Of a DNA stretch of 64,000 nucleotides, positions 8,272-17,868 are shown one piece after another. Origin of the DNA: Sandaracinaceae bacterium (GTDB lineage Bacteria > Myxococcota_A > Polyangia > Polyangiales > JADJQN01). Position 1 is the first letter of the stretch; every line of letters begins with the position of its first letter. The DNA is taken from the NCBI GenBank assembly GCA_016712745.1, contig JADJQN010000015.1, positions 620,001 through 684,000 on the forward strand, given 5' to 3'. The notes under the pieces were generated by a model. It made no database searches, had not been told where the DNA came from, and saw only the letters and a program-made list of their open reading frames with translations. A program made the translations under genes and the position numbers.

Positions 8272-11200
8272 ATGAAGAAGATATTTTTGGGCTTAGCTGC
8301 GCTTCTCCTAGGTGCGTGCGGTAGCGACGAACTCTCGCTGAATGTTGAACTCAGAACGGACCTAGTCGCCGGAGTCGAGTTTGCTCGCGTCGATACGGTG
8401 CTGCTCGAAGCGACCAATGCTGGCACTGCTGCGGGCACCGTCGATGAAAAGCGTTTGATGGTGACTCGGCAAAATATTTTCTCGAGCGGCCTTCACGTCG
8501 CCACCTTCGACAGTCTCACCGCTCGAGACATCGTTGTCCTCGTGCAGCTCGTGGACGCGCGCGGCGCCATTGTCGTAGAGCGACGCACGCGTGTAACTCT
8601 GGCGCGTAACTTTGCGCTCTCGGTAATCGTCACGCGCGATTGTGTGGGGGTGATGTGCCCAGCTGCCGGCGGACAGCCGCTCTTCGCGGCATGCGTCGCT
8701 GGTCGCTGCGTCGACGAACGATGTCACCCGAGCACTCCAGAATTTTGTCCTGCCTTCATCTGCGATCCGGAAACGCACGAGACGGACGCGTGCCCGCCAC
8801 ACGACGAGTGTGCGGACGTTGAGTGCGCCAGTGGCATCTGCCTTTTTCCCACACGCGAACCGGCGCTATGCTCGGAAGTCGAGTGGTGTGACCCGTTCGA
8901 GGGCTGCGCGCCGATCAACGCAGACACGGGAGACATGGGGCTCGACATCGACGCTGGCGCGGACGGTTCCACGGACGCGAGCATGGGCGATATGGAAAGC
9001 GGTGACGCATTCGCCATGGATTCCGGCGCGGATGCGCTCATCATGACCGATCTAGGTGTTAGCGATCTTGGTGCTGTTGACGCGGGCATCACCTGCACGG
9101 GCGCACGCGAACTGTGTGAAGACGCGTGCGTCGACTTGAGCTCGGATCTGCACCACTGCGGAGATTGCGACATCGATTGTTCGATCTTGCCGCACGTCGA
9201 CGGCGCCGCCGTCGCGTGCACAGCCGGCGCATGTCAGGTCGCAAGCGCATGCGTCGCTCCGTTCGCGCATTGCAGTTCCGATCCGCTCGATGGATGTGAA
9301 ACAGATCTCTCCCTCGCCTCGAGCTGCGGCGCGTGCTCAACACCGTGCTCTGGCGGAACGCCACTCTGCTCGAGCGACACAGAGGGGCGCTACTCGTGCG
9401 CGTCCGGTTGCAACGCGAGTGCACCAACACTTTGCGGCACGACGTGCGTCAACCTCAACACGAATCCGCTCGCATGCGGAAGCTGCGGCAGTGCGTGCCC
9501 GGTTTCAGATCATGGACAGGCGACTTGCTCGGCGCGTACGTGCGGAATCGTCTGCGACGCTGGCTATCATCTTTGCGGGAGCACGTGCGTTAGCGATCTC
9601 GATCCGGAAACGTGCGGCGGACGTTGTACCGCGTGTGCATCCGTGTCGAACGGGAACGCGACGTGTGATGGAACGTCTTGCGGCTTTGCGTGCGCGAGTG
9701 GCTTCCACGCCTGCGGTAGCTTGTGCGTCGACAACACAAGCATCTCGTCGTGCGGCAGCTCGTGCACGACATGCCCCGGCGCGCCAGCATTTGGAATGGC
9801 GACCTGTGACGGCTTCGTCTGCGACTTCGTTTGCCTCGCCGGCTATCACCGATGTGGAAGTGCGTGCGTGCGCGATGATTCCGTCACCGGATGCGGAGCG
9901 GGCTGCCTCACTTGCTCCGCGCCGCCTGCGAACGGAACAGCCCTGTGCGCATCTGGACTTTGCACGTCCACTTGCAACGCAGGCTTTCACGCCTGCAGTG
10001 GATCATGCTCTGCCGACAGTGACCCCACACACTGTGGCGCGTCGTGCATGCTATGCACACCACCAAGCGGCGGGTCCGCAACGTGCACGAGCGGCGTGTG
10101 TGGCACGACGTGTCCAGCGGGCACGCATCTTTGCGGCGGCGCTTGCTTGTCGAATACCTCAACTGCGAGCTGCGGCACATCCTCCTGTTCAGCGTGCGCG
10201 GTTCCGGCGAACGGTTCCGCCACATGCAACGGAACCACATGCGGCAGCACGTGCAATACGGGGTACACATTGATCGGCAGCGATTGTGATCTGCCGCCGC
10301 CACGACCGATATGGCCGCTGACGTCACACGTGGTGACCTCGCACACTCCCACGTTCCGTTGGGCACTCAACGGCGTCACTACCGGCGCGGTGATCGATCT
10401 GTGTAACAACCGTTCATGCTCGAGCGTCATCAGCAGCACGACGGTGGTCGGCACCACATTCACGCCAGCAGCTCCGCTTCCAGCGCGCAGCCTTGTTTAC
10501 TGGCGTTTGCGTGCGCGTTACGCCGGTGGCACAGGTCTAACTACGAGTGCAACGTGGCAGCTCACGACAGGTGCTCTTTCAACCCCAGTCTCCACCACGT
10601 CGGGCCCAGCGCTTCGCGACGTGAATGGTGACGGATACGCAGACGTCGTCGTGGGCGCGCCAACAATCGGTCGCGCGTACGTATTTCACGGTCACATGGG
10701 TGCTGCTCCGTCAGCCACGCCCGATGCGACGCTCATCCCACCGGTCGCAGGCGGCTACTTCGGTGAGTCGGTTGCGACGTGCGATGTGAACAGCGACGGA
10801 TATGCCGACACAATCGTTGGTCAATCGCTCTACTCGTCGAACGCGGGTCGCTTCTACGTTTACTACGGAAGTGCGACTGGAACGAATCCAAGCGCGGGCA
10901 CGACAGTCGAGGCGCCGGCCATTCTCGGCGGTGGAAAACGATTTGGCTACTTGCTCGAATGCGCGGGCGACATGGACGGTGATGGATTCAGCGATGTCGT
11001 CAGCACCGCCGTAACGCGCGGAGTGTATTTGCCGGGCGTGTTTATCTACGCCGGCAGTGCCACAGGCCTTGCAACGACGCCATCGAAGAGTGGCGGCTCG
11101 AGGATGGACTGGGCCGCCAATCACGCGCTCGACGCGAGCGACGTCAATGGCGATGGCTACTCTGACGTGATTGCAAACAGCGGCGACATGTTCGTCTTCT

Positions 11201-11781
11201 ACGGTGGCCCAGGATGGATGCCCGCTTTTCCCACACAGGACGCAACTATCTTCACGTATGGCACAGCGAGCCTTGGTGACAACGATGCGGACGGCTATTC
11301 CGATATCGCAACGCTGTCGGGTACGACAGGCAGGGTCACCCTGCAACGCGGTGGGGCCACGGGAGTCAATGTCGCCTTCGCGCGCGAGTTCGACATTCCG
11401 CAGCCTCCCGATGCTCTTAATTACCCGCCGCGGTTCACTTCGATCGATATGAACGTAGATAGCTTCGATGATCTGGTCGTTGGGGATCCGCAAGGGATGG
11501 AAGGTCGCGTCTACATCTATCAAAGCAGTGCAACGTTGCCGACTGCGCCACCCACGCAAACGATTTTCAATCCGACCTTCTTCGGGAAGTTTGGCGCATC
11601 CATAGCGCGCGGCGGTGACGTCGACGGCGATGGGCGCATCGACCTAATCGTCGGGACTCAATCCGGTGAGGTGGCTTACGTCTATCTCGGGCAAGCATCC
11701 GGGCTGTTCACGTCAACGCCCGCTGCCACAATTGCTTCGCCATCGATGGGGAGCGGCGAATTCGGCGCCTGCGTTCGGTGA
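8272..11781 (+). CDS. Large lipoprotein: Cys-rich repeats, Fn3-like domain and FG-GAP propeller
   Basis: I chose the ATG at 8272 because it directly opens a lipoprotein signal (MKKIFLGLAALLLGAC); in-frame ATGs at 8197 and 8251 would add a non-signal leader. After an N-terminal beta domain come a Cys-rich segment, an Asp/Ala/Met-rich linker, and about six or seven Cys repeats of roughly 46 residues (ATCDGTSCGFAC, then GFHACGSLCV, then SCGSSCTTC). Next is an Fn3-like module (PTFRWALNG to YWRLRARYAGG). The C-terminal third has seven Ca-binding FG-GAP/VCBS loops of DVNGDGYADVVVG type. This is probably a large outer-membrane-anchored surface protein. Its family recurs elsewhere in the window (5811, 21063, 32366). 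Confidence 0.85.
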   Translation: MKKIFLGLAALLLGACGSDELSLNVELRTDLVAGVEFARVDTVLLEATNAGTAAGTVDEKRLMVTRQNIFSSGLHVATFDSLTARDIVVLVQLVDARGAIVVERRTRVTLARNFALSVIVTRDCVGVMCPAAGGQPLFAACVAGRCVDERCHPSTPEFCPAFICDPETHETDACPPHDECADVECASGICLFPTREPALCSEVEWCDPFEGCAPINADTGDMGLDIDAGADGSTDASMGDMESGDAFAMDSGADALIMTDLGVSDLGAVDAGITCTGARELCEDACVDLSSDLHHCGDCDIDCSILPHVDGAAVACTAGACQVASACVAPFAHCSSDPLDGCETDLSLASSCGACSTPCSGGTPLCSSDTEGRYSCASGCNASAPTLCGTTCVNLNTNPLACGSCGSACPVSDHGQATCSARTCGIVCDAGYHLCGSTCVSDLDPETCGGRCTACASVSNGNATCDGTSCGFACASGFHACGSLCVDNTSISSCGSSCTTCPGAPAFGMATCDGFVCDFVCLAGYHRCGSACVRDDSVTGCGAGCLTCSAPPANGTALCASGLCTSTCNAGFHACSGSCSADSDPTHCGASCMLCTPPSGGSATCTSGVCGTTCPAGTHLCGGACLSNTSTASCGTSSCSACAVPANGSATCNGTTCGSTCNTGYTLIGSDCDLPPPRPIWPLTSHVVTSHTPTFRWALNGVTTGAVIDLCNNRSCSSVISSTTVVGTTFTPAAPLPARSLVYWRLRARYAGGTGLTTSATWQLTTGALSTPVSTTSGPALRDVNGDGYADVVVGAPTIGRAYVFHGHMGAAPSATPDATLIPPVAGGYFGESVATCDVNSDGYADTIVGQSLYSSNAGRFYVYYGSATGTNPSAGTTVEAPAILGGGKRFGYLLECAGDMDGDGFSDVVSTAVTRGVYLPGVFIYAGSATGLATTPSKSGGSRMDWAANHALDASDVNGDGYSDVIANSGDMFVFYGGPGWMPAFPTQDATIFTYGTASLGDNDADGYSDIATLSGTTGRVTLQRGGATGVNVAFAREFDIPQPPDALNYPPRFTSIDMNVDSFDDLVVGDPQGMEGRVYIYQSSATLPTAPPTQTIFNPTFFGKFGASIARGGDVDGDGRIDLIVGTQSGEVAYVYLGQASGLFTSTPAATIASPSMGSGEFGACVR

Positions 11782-11994
11782 AATGAGATGCTAGCAGCGG
11801 TGCGCGCAGTTGTTGGAGCATAGCCGGCTTACGGGCGCGCTCGGTTAGTTGAACGCGCGCGAGAAGTTTCCGCCCCGCTTCGATCCAGCCCCCCGGACTG
11901 AGCAAATTCGAGCTGCCGCGCGCTTGTTGCAAGTCGCTCCGGAATTCGGACCGCCTCGGAGCGACAGATGCATGGACCCCTACCAGGAGCGCCC

Positions 11995-13506
11995 ATGTAT
12001 CGCAAAAACCGCAGCAACCCGACTCTCGTTGTCCTACTCGCCTCGCTCGCCGGTTGTTCCGCGGCCACAGAAACGCGCCATGAGACAGCCGTGGTGGGCA
12101 GTTCTGCTGCGCTCACCATCGGCCCCGAAGGCGGGTCCCTCGTTCTCGGCGGCGCGCGCTTGAGCATTCCCGCCGGCGCATTGCACGAAGCGCAGGAGAT
12201 CCGCATCACGGTAAGTAGCGAGGCGGGCCCAACCGCCTTCGGCCATTTTTCGCCCGTCTACCGAATCGAGCCGGAAGGGCTTGTGCTCGACGCTCCTGCT
12301 CATTTGACGATTCCCTTCGAGGGGCGCGATGACGTGGCCACCGTCTTTCATCACAACGAACGCACCGCGGCCTACATTGCCGAGCAGACTCAGGTGAACG
12401 CTGATTTAGCCGGGGCTGATCTAGCAGTGCTTGGTCGCGCATTCGTTGGAAGCGGCACCGCCGACGCATCCGCATGCCGGCCGGCGACGGGCGAGCTCGA
12501 TGTCCTGCTCGCAGTAGACAACTCCGGTTCGATGACAGAAGAGCAGGTAGCGCTCGCGGCGGCGCTTCCGCGACTTGCGCGCGTGCTTGCGTCGGGTGAC
12601 ATAGACGCCGATGGCGTGCAGGACTTCCCCGCAGCGAGCAGCATCCAGTGGGGAAACATCACGACGGACCTTGGATCGGGCGCCTTCTACGCTCCAGGCT
12701 GCAACAGCGGGGGCGACGAGGCAGCGCTTCGCACTCTTGGTGCAGCGGACGATTCCTCGTGCGCAAGCTCGTATCCAGGCGTGTTGCGCTTCGATGGATA
12801 CGCTGCGGGTGCGGACGTCGATGCCTTTGCGCACGACGTCGCATGCGTTGCCCGCGCCGGTACGAGCGGCTGTGGTTTTGAGCAACCACTTGAAGCATCG
12901 CTACGGGCGCTCGCACCAAGCTCGTCGGAGTTGAGCTTCTTCGGCAGTTCAAGCGGGCAGGGCGATCTCGCCAACGCAGGCCTCGTTCGCGAGTCTTCAG
13001 TGCTCGCCGTGATCAATCTGACCGATGAAGATGACGGATCGGTGAACAACCCCGACCTCCTCAACCCGGTTAGTTCGGCATATCCCGGCGAGTTGAACAT
13101 CCGCACCTATCAATATCCGGAGGCGCTGCAGCCTGTATCGCGCTACGTCGACGGCCTCATCGCGCTCAGTGGAGATCCCGGTCGCCTGGTTTACGCCGCC
13201 GTCGCAGGTGTGCCTCAGGATCTCGTCGCTGACCCGGGCTCAATCGACTACGCCGCAGTGCTTGCCGACCCTCGCATGCAGTACTCATACTCTGCGGAGT
13301 ATGGCGCGCTGACGGTCGTACCAGCATGCGAGTCCGCCGTCGGCGGACGTGCGTTGCCGAGTGCTCGCGTCGTCGAGACGGCGCAAGGGCTAGACGCGCG
13401 CGGTGTTGCGACAGTCATTCAGTCCATCTGTGCTGACAATCTCGACGCGGCAGCGAACGCGATTCTCGTTCGCATCGCACGTCGCCTCGCCGGCAGCTGC
13501 GAGTGA
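11995..13506 (+). CDS. ZU5-VWA domain lipoprotein
   Basis: The ATG at 11995 has AGGAG at 11985-11989 with 5-base spacing, so it is preferred over the in-frame ATG at 11968. A signal peptide ends in the lipobox LAGC. Residues about 35-110 match a ZU5-like fold (IGPEGGSLVLGGARLSIPAG). Residues about 160-400 form a von Willebrand A domain with the MIDAS motif DNSGSM. Cysteines are spaced through the VWA insert. The protein is likely exposed at the surface, with metal-dependent ligand binding. It sits downstream of two other large lipoproteins, with its own ribosome-binding site and a strong terminator. Confidence 0.85.
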   Translation: MYRKNRSNPTLVVLLASLAGCSAATETRHETAVVGSSAALTIGPEGGSLVLGGARLSIPAGALHEAQEIRITVSSEAGPTAFGHFSPVYRIEPEGLVLDAPAHLTIPFEGRDDVATVFHHNERTAAYIAEQTQVNADLAGADLAVLGRAFVGSGTADASACRPATGELDVLLAVDNSGSMTEEQVALAAALPRLARVLASGDIDADGVQDFPAASSIQWGNITTDLGSGAFYAPGCNSGGDEAALRTLGAADDSSCASSYPGVLRFDGYAAGADVDAFAHDVACVARAGTSGCGFEQPLEASLRALAPSSSELSFFGSSSGQGDLANAGLVRESSVLAVINLTDEDDGSVNNPDLLNPVSSAYPGELNIRTYQYPEALQPVSRYVDGLIALSGDPGRLVYAAVAGVPQDLVADPGSIDYAAVLADPRMQYSYSAEYGALTVVPACESAVGGRALPSARVVETAQGLDARGVATVIQSICADNLDAAANAILVRIARRLAGSCE

Positions 13507-13518
13507 GCGTTCGCGTGC

Positions 13519-13547
13519 TTGCGCGCTAGCGGACTGCTAGCGCGCAA
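13519..13547 (+). terminator. Rho-independent-like terminator
   Basis: A perfect 12-bp stem (TTGCGCGCTAGC at 13519-13530, complement at 13536-13547) with a 5-base loop is followed by ACTTTAATT. It lies 12 bp after the VWA lipoprotein stop codon and ends that transcription unit. The T tract is short, so efficiency is uncertain. Confidence 0.75.
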
Positions 13548-13592
13548 ACTTTAATTCAGCAGCTCTCGGCGTCTGTTAGTATAGCGACGCAA

Positions 13593-14432
13593 ATGAAGAA
13601 CGCCGTCGCCCTTTTGTGTGTGTTGCTTGCCGCGTGCTCGAGCGCACCGGCAAATTCCAGTGTTGCGCCCGTGCAAGCTCCATCTTCGAGCACAACGGCG
13701 CGACCAACAGTAGAGTCGGCGACGCGTGCTCGGCTGTCGTGGTTTCGCGAAGCCGACCACGTCGTCTTTTGCGTTCCGAAGTCGGCAACCGGTAGCTTGC
13801 CGCTCATCGATGGGTGCGCCGCGCATTTTCAAGGCGACTGGTATTGCGTTTCGACCGCGGGTGTTGGAGCGCCGACGACCGTAGCTGTCGTCCTTGGCCG
13901 TGTGGATGCTGAGCCATTCCGTCAGTGCATGGTCTCTCTTTCGCAGGACGGCCTCGCCGTCACGCGCCAAGGCGACACGATCACGGTACAGGCGGCAGGC
14001 AGCGCGAGCGCGCCAGTTCGATTTTTGGTTCCCGATGATGGAAGCGGGATCGGCCTCCTCGGAGAGGATGTAGACCGTGCAACGGTCGGGCCGTCTCGCG
14101 CGAGAAGTGTGCTCGACAACGCGCCGATGATGGCGTTGCTATCAAACGTCGATCTAAGCAACGGATGGCTCGTCGCGAGTGGTGACTCAACGTCGGGCCT
14201 GTTGGGCGAAGCGTCAGAGTCGCTCTGGTCTCGCGTTCAGCAAAATGCAGACGGCAGCGTCTCGAGCGTTCATGCCGTGATCGCGTTTCAGAACGCGACG
14301 GCGGCAGAGTCGGTCCGCTCACGCATCGCGGCCGGTGGCCTGCCGCAAGCAGTGCAGAGCCTCCTCGGCACAGGCACCGTTTCCTCGGCCGTGAGAGGGA
14401 GCGCTTTGACCCTGGACTACCGCACGCCCTAG
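13593..14432 (+). CDS. Lipoprotein of unknown function
   Basis: A 279-residue protein with a lipobox signal (MKNAVALLCVLLAAC), a Ser/Thr/Pro linker to about residue 40, and a mixed alpha/beta body containing several Cys (VVFC, IDGCAAHF, DWYC, FRQC). I do not recognise the body. The sequence pattern (a residue-level score-like domain, NAPMMALLSNVD, IAFQNATAAESVRSRI) hints at a periplasmic binding or inhibitory domain, but this is a guess. There is no clear ribosome-binding site before the ATG. The gene ends inside the convergent methyltransferase by 4 bp. Confidence 0.7.
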   Translation: MKNAVALLCVLLAACSSAPANSSVAPVQAPSSSTTARPTVESATRARLSWFREADHVVFCVPKSATGSLPLIDGCAAHFQGDWYCVSTAGVGAPTTVAVVLGRVDAEPFRQCMVSLSQDGLAVTRQGDTITVQAAGSASAPVRFLVPDDGSGIGLLGEDVDRATVGPSRARSVLDNAPMMALLSNVDLSNGWLVASGDSTSGLLGEASESLWSRVQQNADGSVSSVHAVIAFQNATAAESVRSRIAAGGLPQAVQSLLGTGTVSSAVRGSALTLDYRTP

Positions 14433-15244
14433 CGCGTGGCTTTGCGCGCGACGACGATTTGCGACTCGCTCTCGTCCGTGAGCGGGCCTTTGTTGTAGTC
14501 CCCGTAAATCGCGTCGATTTTGAAGCCGTTGTAGTGCAGAAGCGCTTTGAGCTCCTCAGGATAGAACTGGCGATGCGCGAGCGGCGTCACGAAATTGTTC
14601 TGGTGATTGCCGAGCTCCTCGAAAACCATCGTCACCATTTGAACCTGGCGCACGCCGTCGTACTGAAAGGCTTCGGAGTACGCGTAGCGTTTGCCGTCGG
14701 CTGGGCTCTTGATTGGCCGGCTCTTGTAAAAGCGCGATGGATCACGCGCGAGCGCGCCCGGCACCGGCATGAGTACGTCGAACACGAACGTACCCTTCGG
14801 TGTCAGATGCGCGTGCACGGTTTGCAGGGTGCGTTCAATTTCCTTTAGCTCGTACAAGTGCATGAAGACGTTGAATGGCGAAATTACCAATGGGAAGCGC
14901 TTGCCGAGCCGCACGCGCTGAATGTCGCCACGGCGCAGATCGATGCGCGCGCCAATCTCCTTCGGCAGCTTCGCGATGCGCTCCTTGGCGCGGGTGAGCA
15001 TCTCCGCCATACGATCAATGCCCACGACTTTGATGCCGGCGTGCGCGATGTCGATGGCAACACGACCAGTACCAACCCCAAGCTCGAGGACGGGGCCGCC
15101 TTTCGAGCGCGCCATGTCCGTGTAGAACGCCACGTCGTCTTTGCGTGAGCGGTAGGCGTTGTCGTAGTAGTGCGCGTCTTCGTAGTGCGCAGAGGTTCCG
15201 GCTTTCAGAAGGCGACGACGAGCTTTGGGATTCATGGTGCTCAT
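14429..15244 (-). CDS. Class I SAM-dependent methyltransferase
   Basis: The 271 residues contain the SAM motif I VLELGVGTGR (about residue 52), a motif II acidic residue (VVGIDRM), and motif IV/post-I strands (LVISPFNVFMHL). The C-terminal part (FYPEELKALLHYNGF) matches the substrate-side region of small-molecule methyltransferases of the UbiE/CypM type. The substrate is unknown. Its start overlaps the stop of the upstream membrane protein by 4 bp (ATGA), so the two are translationally coupled. It is the last gene of a minus-strand run beginning at 17868. Confidence 0.85.
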   Translation of the reverse strand: MSTMNPKARRRLLKAGTSAHYEDAHYYDNAYRSRKDDVAFYTDMARSKGGPVLELGVGTGRVAIDIAHAGIKVVGIDRMAEMLTRAKERIAKLPKEIGARIDLRRGDIQRVRLGKRFPLVISPFNVFMHLYELKEIERTLQTVHAHLTPKGTFVFDVLMPVPGALARDPSRFYKSRPIKSPADGKRYAYSEAFQYDGVRQVQMVTMVFEELGNHQNNFVTPLAHRQFYPEELKALLHYNGFKIDAIYGDYNKGPLTDESESQIVVARKATR

Positions 15245-15855
15245 GGGGGAGGGGGACGAATATCGAAGTGTCCCGGCTCAATCAAGAGGCCCCCGTCGGG
15301 CAAACGCAGATTCACATCGCGCTCCGGCGCATCTCCGAAGTCGAAATTTGCGACCAGCCAATCCTGGCCACGACGTTCCATCGTGAAAACGGCATCGCGC
15401 AAATAGGGACGCTTCAAGAATTCCCCCTCGGCGCGCCCGCGCAGGATTAGTTTGGTGTCGGAGACGCGCTCGCTCTGGTTGATTCGCAATGTAAGGCGCA
15501 TGTCGGCCATCTGCCGCCACACGGCGTCGGCCATCACGCGGTCTTCCTCAAGCATTTCCTCTTCAGCGGCGCGGCGGTGTTCTGCGCGATCGCGCGCCGG
15601 ACCCACGCTCAGGCGAATCGCATCCGCGTGCGCACGCTTGCGCCATGCATCCAAAAATGACTCAGCCGAACGCTCTGGCGTCGAAGTATCTACCGTCACG
15701 TGAAGCGGCTGTTGCATCACCAAAGACTCCCCGTCGTTCGCCGGGGCGCCGCGCATAAAATACGCGACGATGCCAACCGACACCATCACGCTCGCTGCGG
15801 CGAGTACGACGGGCAGAGGCAGTCTTCGTTCCTTCTTCGTGTCGTCTGTAGCCAT
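15241..15855 (-). CDS. Membrane-anchored protein of unknown function
   Basis: A 204-residue protein with a basic N-terminus, one membrane helix (VVLAAASVMVSVGIVAYFM) and an extracytoplasmic domain. The segment SAESFLDAWRKR followed by beta strands (VFTMERRGQDWLVANFDF) resembles NTF2/SnoaL-like or DUF4878-type lumenal domains, with the motif-like DWLV strand. This is an inference from pattern. It lies 3 bp after the HAD phosphatase and overlaps the methyltransferase start, so it belongs to that operon. Confidence 0.75.
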   Translation of the reverse strand: MATDDTKKERRLPLPVVLAAASVMVSVGIVAYFMRGAPANDGESLVMQQPLHVTVDTSTPERSAESFLDAWRKRAHADAIRLSVGPARDRAEHRRAAEEEMLEEDRVMADAVWRQMADMRLTLRINQSERVSDTKLILRGRAEGEFLKRPYLRDAVFTMERRGQDWLVANFDFGDAPERDVNLRLPDGGLLIEPGHFDIRPPPP

Positions 15856-15858
15856 GCG

Positions 15859-16668
15859 CTAGCGAACCGTATCGGCCACGCGCATCCTCGACAAGAGCAC
15901 ATCGACGATCTCAGCGAAGCCGCGCCCGCGGTCAGCGGACGCGATGAACTTGGGCGGGTTGGGTATACGCGTCAGATGCGCGCGCACGTTCTCCACGGCA
16001 GCCGAGTTAGGAAACGCCGCGAACGCCGCAGCATCGTTGCCGCTGTCACCGACGAAAAGCCAAGACGCCATCTCGGTCGAAATGTCGCGTCCGATGGCAT
16101 CGCGCGCCGCCCGTACGGCGCCTTGCGCTTTATCGCACGCGGTGATGAAGGCATGGGCGTGCACACTGGACACGCTCGACTTGGCGCCTTCCGCATGGAT
16201 GATCTCCAACAACGCGGCGATGGTTTCTTCGTTCTCCCGCCTTTGCTCACCGATGTCCCACGCTACATCGCAGCGGCGCGCATGAGAGTCGCGAGCGAGC
16301 TCGAGTGATGGCAGCTCGTTCTGAACGCGCGCCACTATGCGCTTTAGGACGGCACGTTCGTGGTCTAGCTCTGAAAGGCTTGCGAAGTAGCCCCGTCGCA
16401 GGTGCCCGTTCGCGTCGAGCCATATCCACCCTGCGCCATTTTCGCCAATCGCAACGTCGACTGGCCAGTGCTGCGCAACTACTTCGGCAAGCCCAAGGGG
16501 GCGTCCTGTCGCGGCAATCAGGTGCAGGCCTGCTTCGCGCAAGCGCCACATTGCGTCGAAAGCGATGCGTTCCACGCGTCCCTCGCGAGTGACTGTGTCG
16601 TCGATATCGAAGACGACGCCAACGATTTGCTTCGCGGTGCTGGTGTCGAGCTCGGCGATTGGCAACAT
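15859..16668 (-). CDS. HAD-superfamily phosphatase (Cof/IIB type)
   Basis: The 269 residues carry HAD motif I DIDDTVT (nucleophile Asp, residue about 21), motif II (ATGRP) and motif IV GDSGNDAAAF. A mobile cap lies between them, which fits the Cof/sucrose-phosphatase-like IIB subfamily. These enzymes dephosphorylate sugar phosphates in a Mg-dependent way via a phospho-aspartate. The exact substrate cannot be read from the sequence. It sits 3 bp after the RlmI-like gene and 3 bp before the membrane protein, within one operon. Confidence 0.88.
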   Translation of the reverse strand: MLPIAELDTSTAKQIVGVVFDIDDTVTREGRVERIAFDAMWRLREAGLHLIAATGRPLGLAEVVAQHWPVDVAIGENGAGWIWLDANGHLRRGYFASLSELDHERAVLKRIVARVQNELPSLELARDSHARRCDVAWDIGEQRRENEETIAALLEIIHAEGAKSSVSSVHAHAFITACDKAQGAVRAARDAIGRDISTEMASWLFVGDSGNDAAAFAAFPNSAAVENVRAHLTRIPNPPKFIASADRGRGFAEIVDVLLSRMRVADTVR

Positions 16669-16671
16669 AGA

Positions 16672-17868
16672 TCAGGTGACGCGCATGAACGCGCACTTGA
16701 GGTAGCGACCTTCGGGGAAGGATGCGGGCACGGGATGATCCGCGCCCTGGGTCCCCAGGTGCAGCATGGCCACGTTGCGACCCGAATCCCGCGCCGCGAT
16801 TCCAACCGTTCGCAGAAATTCTCCCGGCCTCATCGCTGCCGAACAGGAACAAGTTACGAGCAAGCCCCCCTTCTTCACGAGTTTGGCGGCCGTCGAGTTG
16901 AGGCGTCGATACGCTTTGCGCCCTTGCTCGACGTGGCGAGCGGTAGGCGCGAGCTTGGGTGGATCAATGATGACGATGTCGAACTCGTCGTGCTTCTCGG
17001 CCATCTCAGGCAAGAACTTCTTTACGTCCGCGCGCACAAGTTCGATCTTGTCGTCGAGCTGATGGTGTCGCGCCGCGACTGCGGCCGACGCAATCGCTGC
17101 CGCCGAAGCGTCAACGGCGACGACTTGACTCGCCCCGCCCCGTGCCGCGGCGAGCGCAAATGCACCCGTGTAGCAGAAGGCATCGAGTACGCGCTTGCCC
17201 TTGGCGAACGTCTCAAGCATCGCGCGATTGTCGCGTTGATCGAAGTAATAGCCGGTTTTCTGCGCTTCGCCGAAAACCACTTCGTGCGTAAACCCGAGCT
17301 CTTTGAAATTGAGTGTCGTGATTTCTGGGCCGCGAACGACGGCGGTTTTGACTTCAAATCCCTCAAGGCGCTGTGTGCGCTCGCTGGCTATTTCGAGCAC
17401 AGTCTTTACGCCAGTCACACGTTGCACTTCCGCGAAAATATCCGCTTCGCGAACTTTCATTCCGAGCGTGAGCAGCTGCACTGCGGCCGTGTCGCCGTAG
17501 ATGTCGACGACCAATCCGCCGAGGCCGTCACCCTCGGAGTGGATCAAGCGATAACCGGTCGTGTCGTTGTTTGGGAGTCGCAGGAGCTCGCGTCGCCACT
17601 TCGCAGCGTCTTCAATTGCCTTGCCGAGGAATGCGGCATCGATCGTGTCGTCTTGATGACGCGTGAGGATGCGGACTGGAATCGCGGACTTTGGCGAGTA
17701 AAAGCCGCGACCTAAGAACTGACCGCGCGCGTCGACGACGGTGACCACATCCCCCGCCGCAGGTCCTCCCTCGATGCGCTCAATCGCCTGCGCGTACACC
17801 CACGGATGTCCCGCCCAGACCGGTTGAACATGCCCTGATCGAAGTCGAACGGTTCCCACGCAGGGCAC
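16672..17868 (-). CDS. rlmI: RlmI-like 23S rRNA cytosine-5 methyltransferase
   Basis: An N-terminal PUA-like domain (RSGHVQPVWAGHPWVYAQA) leads into a class I SAM fold with motif I VLDAFCYTGAFALAAARGG, motif IV IIDPPKLAP, and the catalytic-Cys strand LLVTCSCS. This combination is characteristic of the RlmI/YccW family, which methylates a cytosine in 23S rRNA. The frame is open to a TTG at 17919. I prefer the GTG at 17868 (or 17859), because homologous proteins begin a few residues before the PUA strand; the ribosome-binding site is not decisive. It heads the minus-strand operon 17868-14429. Confidence 0.88.
   Translation of the reverse strand: MPCVGTVRLRSGHVQPVWAGHPWVYAQAIERIEGGPAAGDVVTVVDARGQFLGRGFYSPKSAIPVRILTRHQDDTIDAAFLGKAIEDAAKWRRELLRLPNNDTTGYRLIHSEGDGLGGLVVDIYGDTAAVQLLTLGMKVREADIFAEVQRVTGVKTVLEIASERTQRLEGFEVKTAVVRGPEITTLNFKELGFTHEVVFGEAQKTGYYFDQRDNRAMLETFAKGKRVLDAFCYTGAFALAAARGGASQVVAVDASAAAIASAAVAARHHQLDDKIELVRADVKKFLPEMAEKHDEFDIVIIDPPKLAPTARHVEQGRKAYRRLNSTAAKLVKKGGLLVTCSCSAAMRPGEFLRTVGIAARDSGRNVAMLHLGTQGADHPVPASFPEGRYLKCAFMRVT

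Noticed and set aside
9290..10273. 327-residue Arg/Ala-rich plus-strand frame inside the lipoprotein gene
   Set aside because: Shadow frame of the Cys-repeat region; composition is typical of out-of-frame GC-rich DNA.
11835..11860. GCGCGC inverted repeat as terminator after the large lipoprotein
   Set aside because: The 14-base loop and lack of a T tract make it weak; likely chance in GC-rich DNA.
16402..17715. 437-residue plus-strand frame over the RlmI-like gene
   Set aside because: It is antisense to a well-supported methyltransferase and has no recognisable motif.
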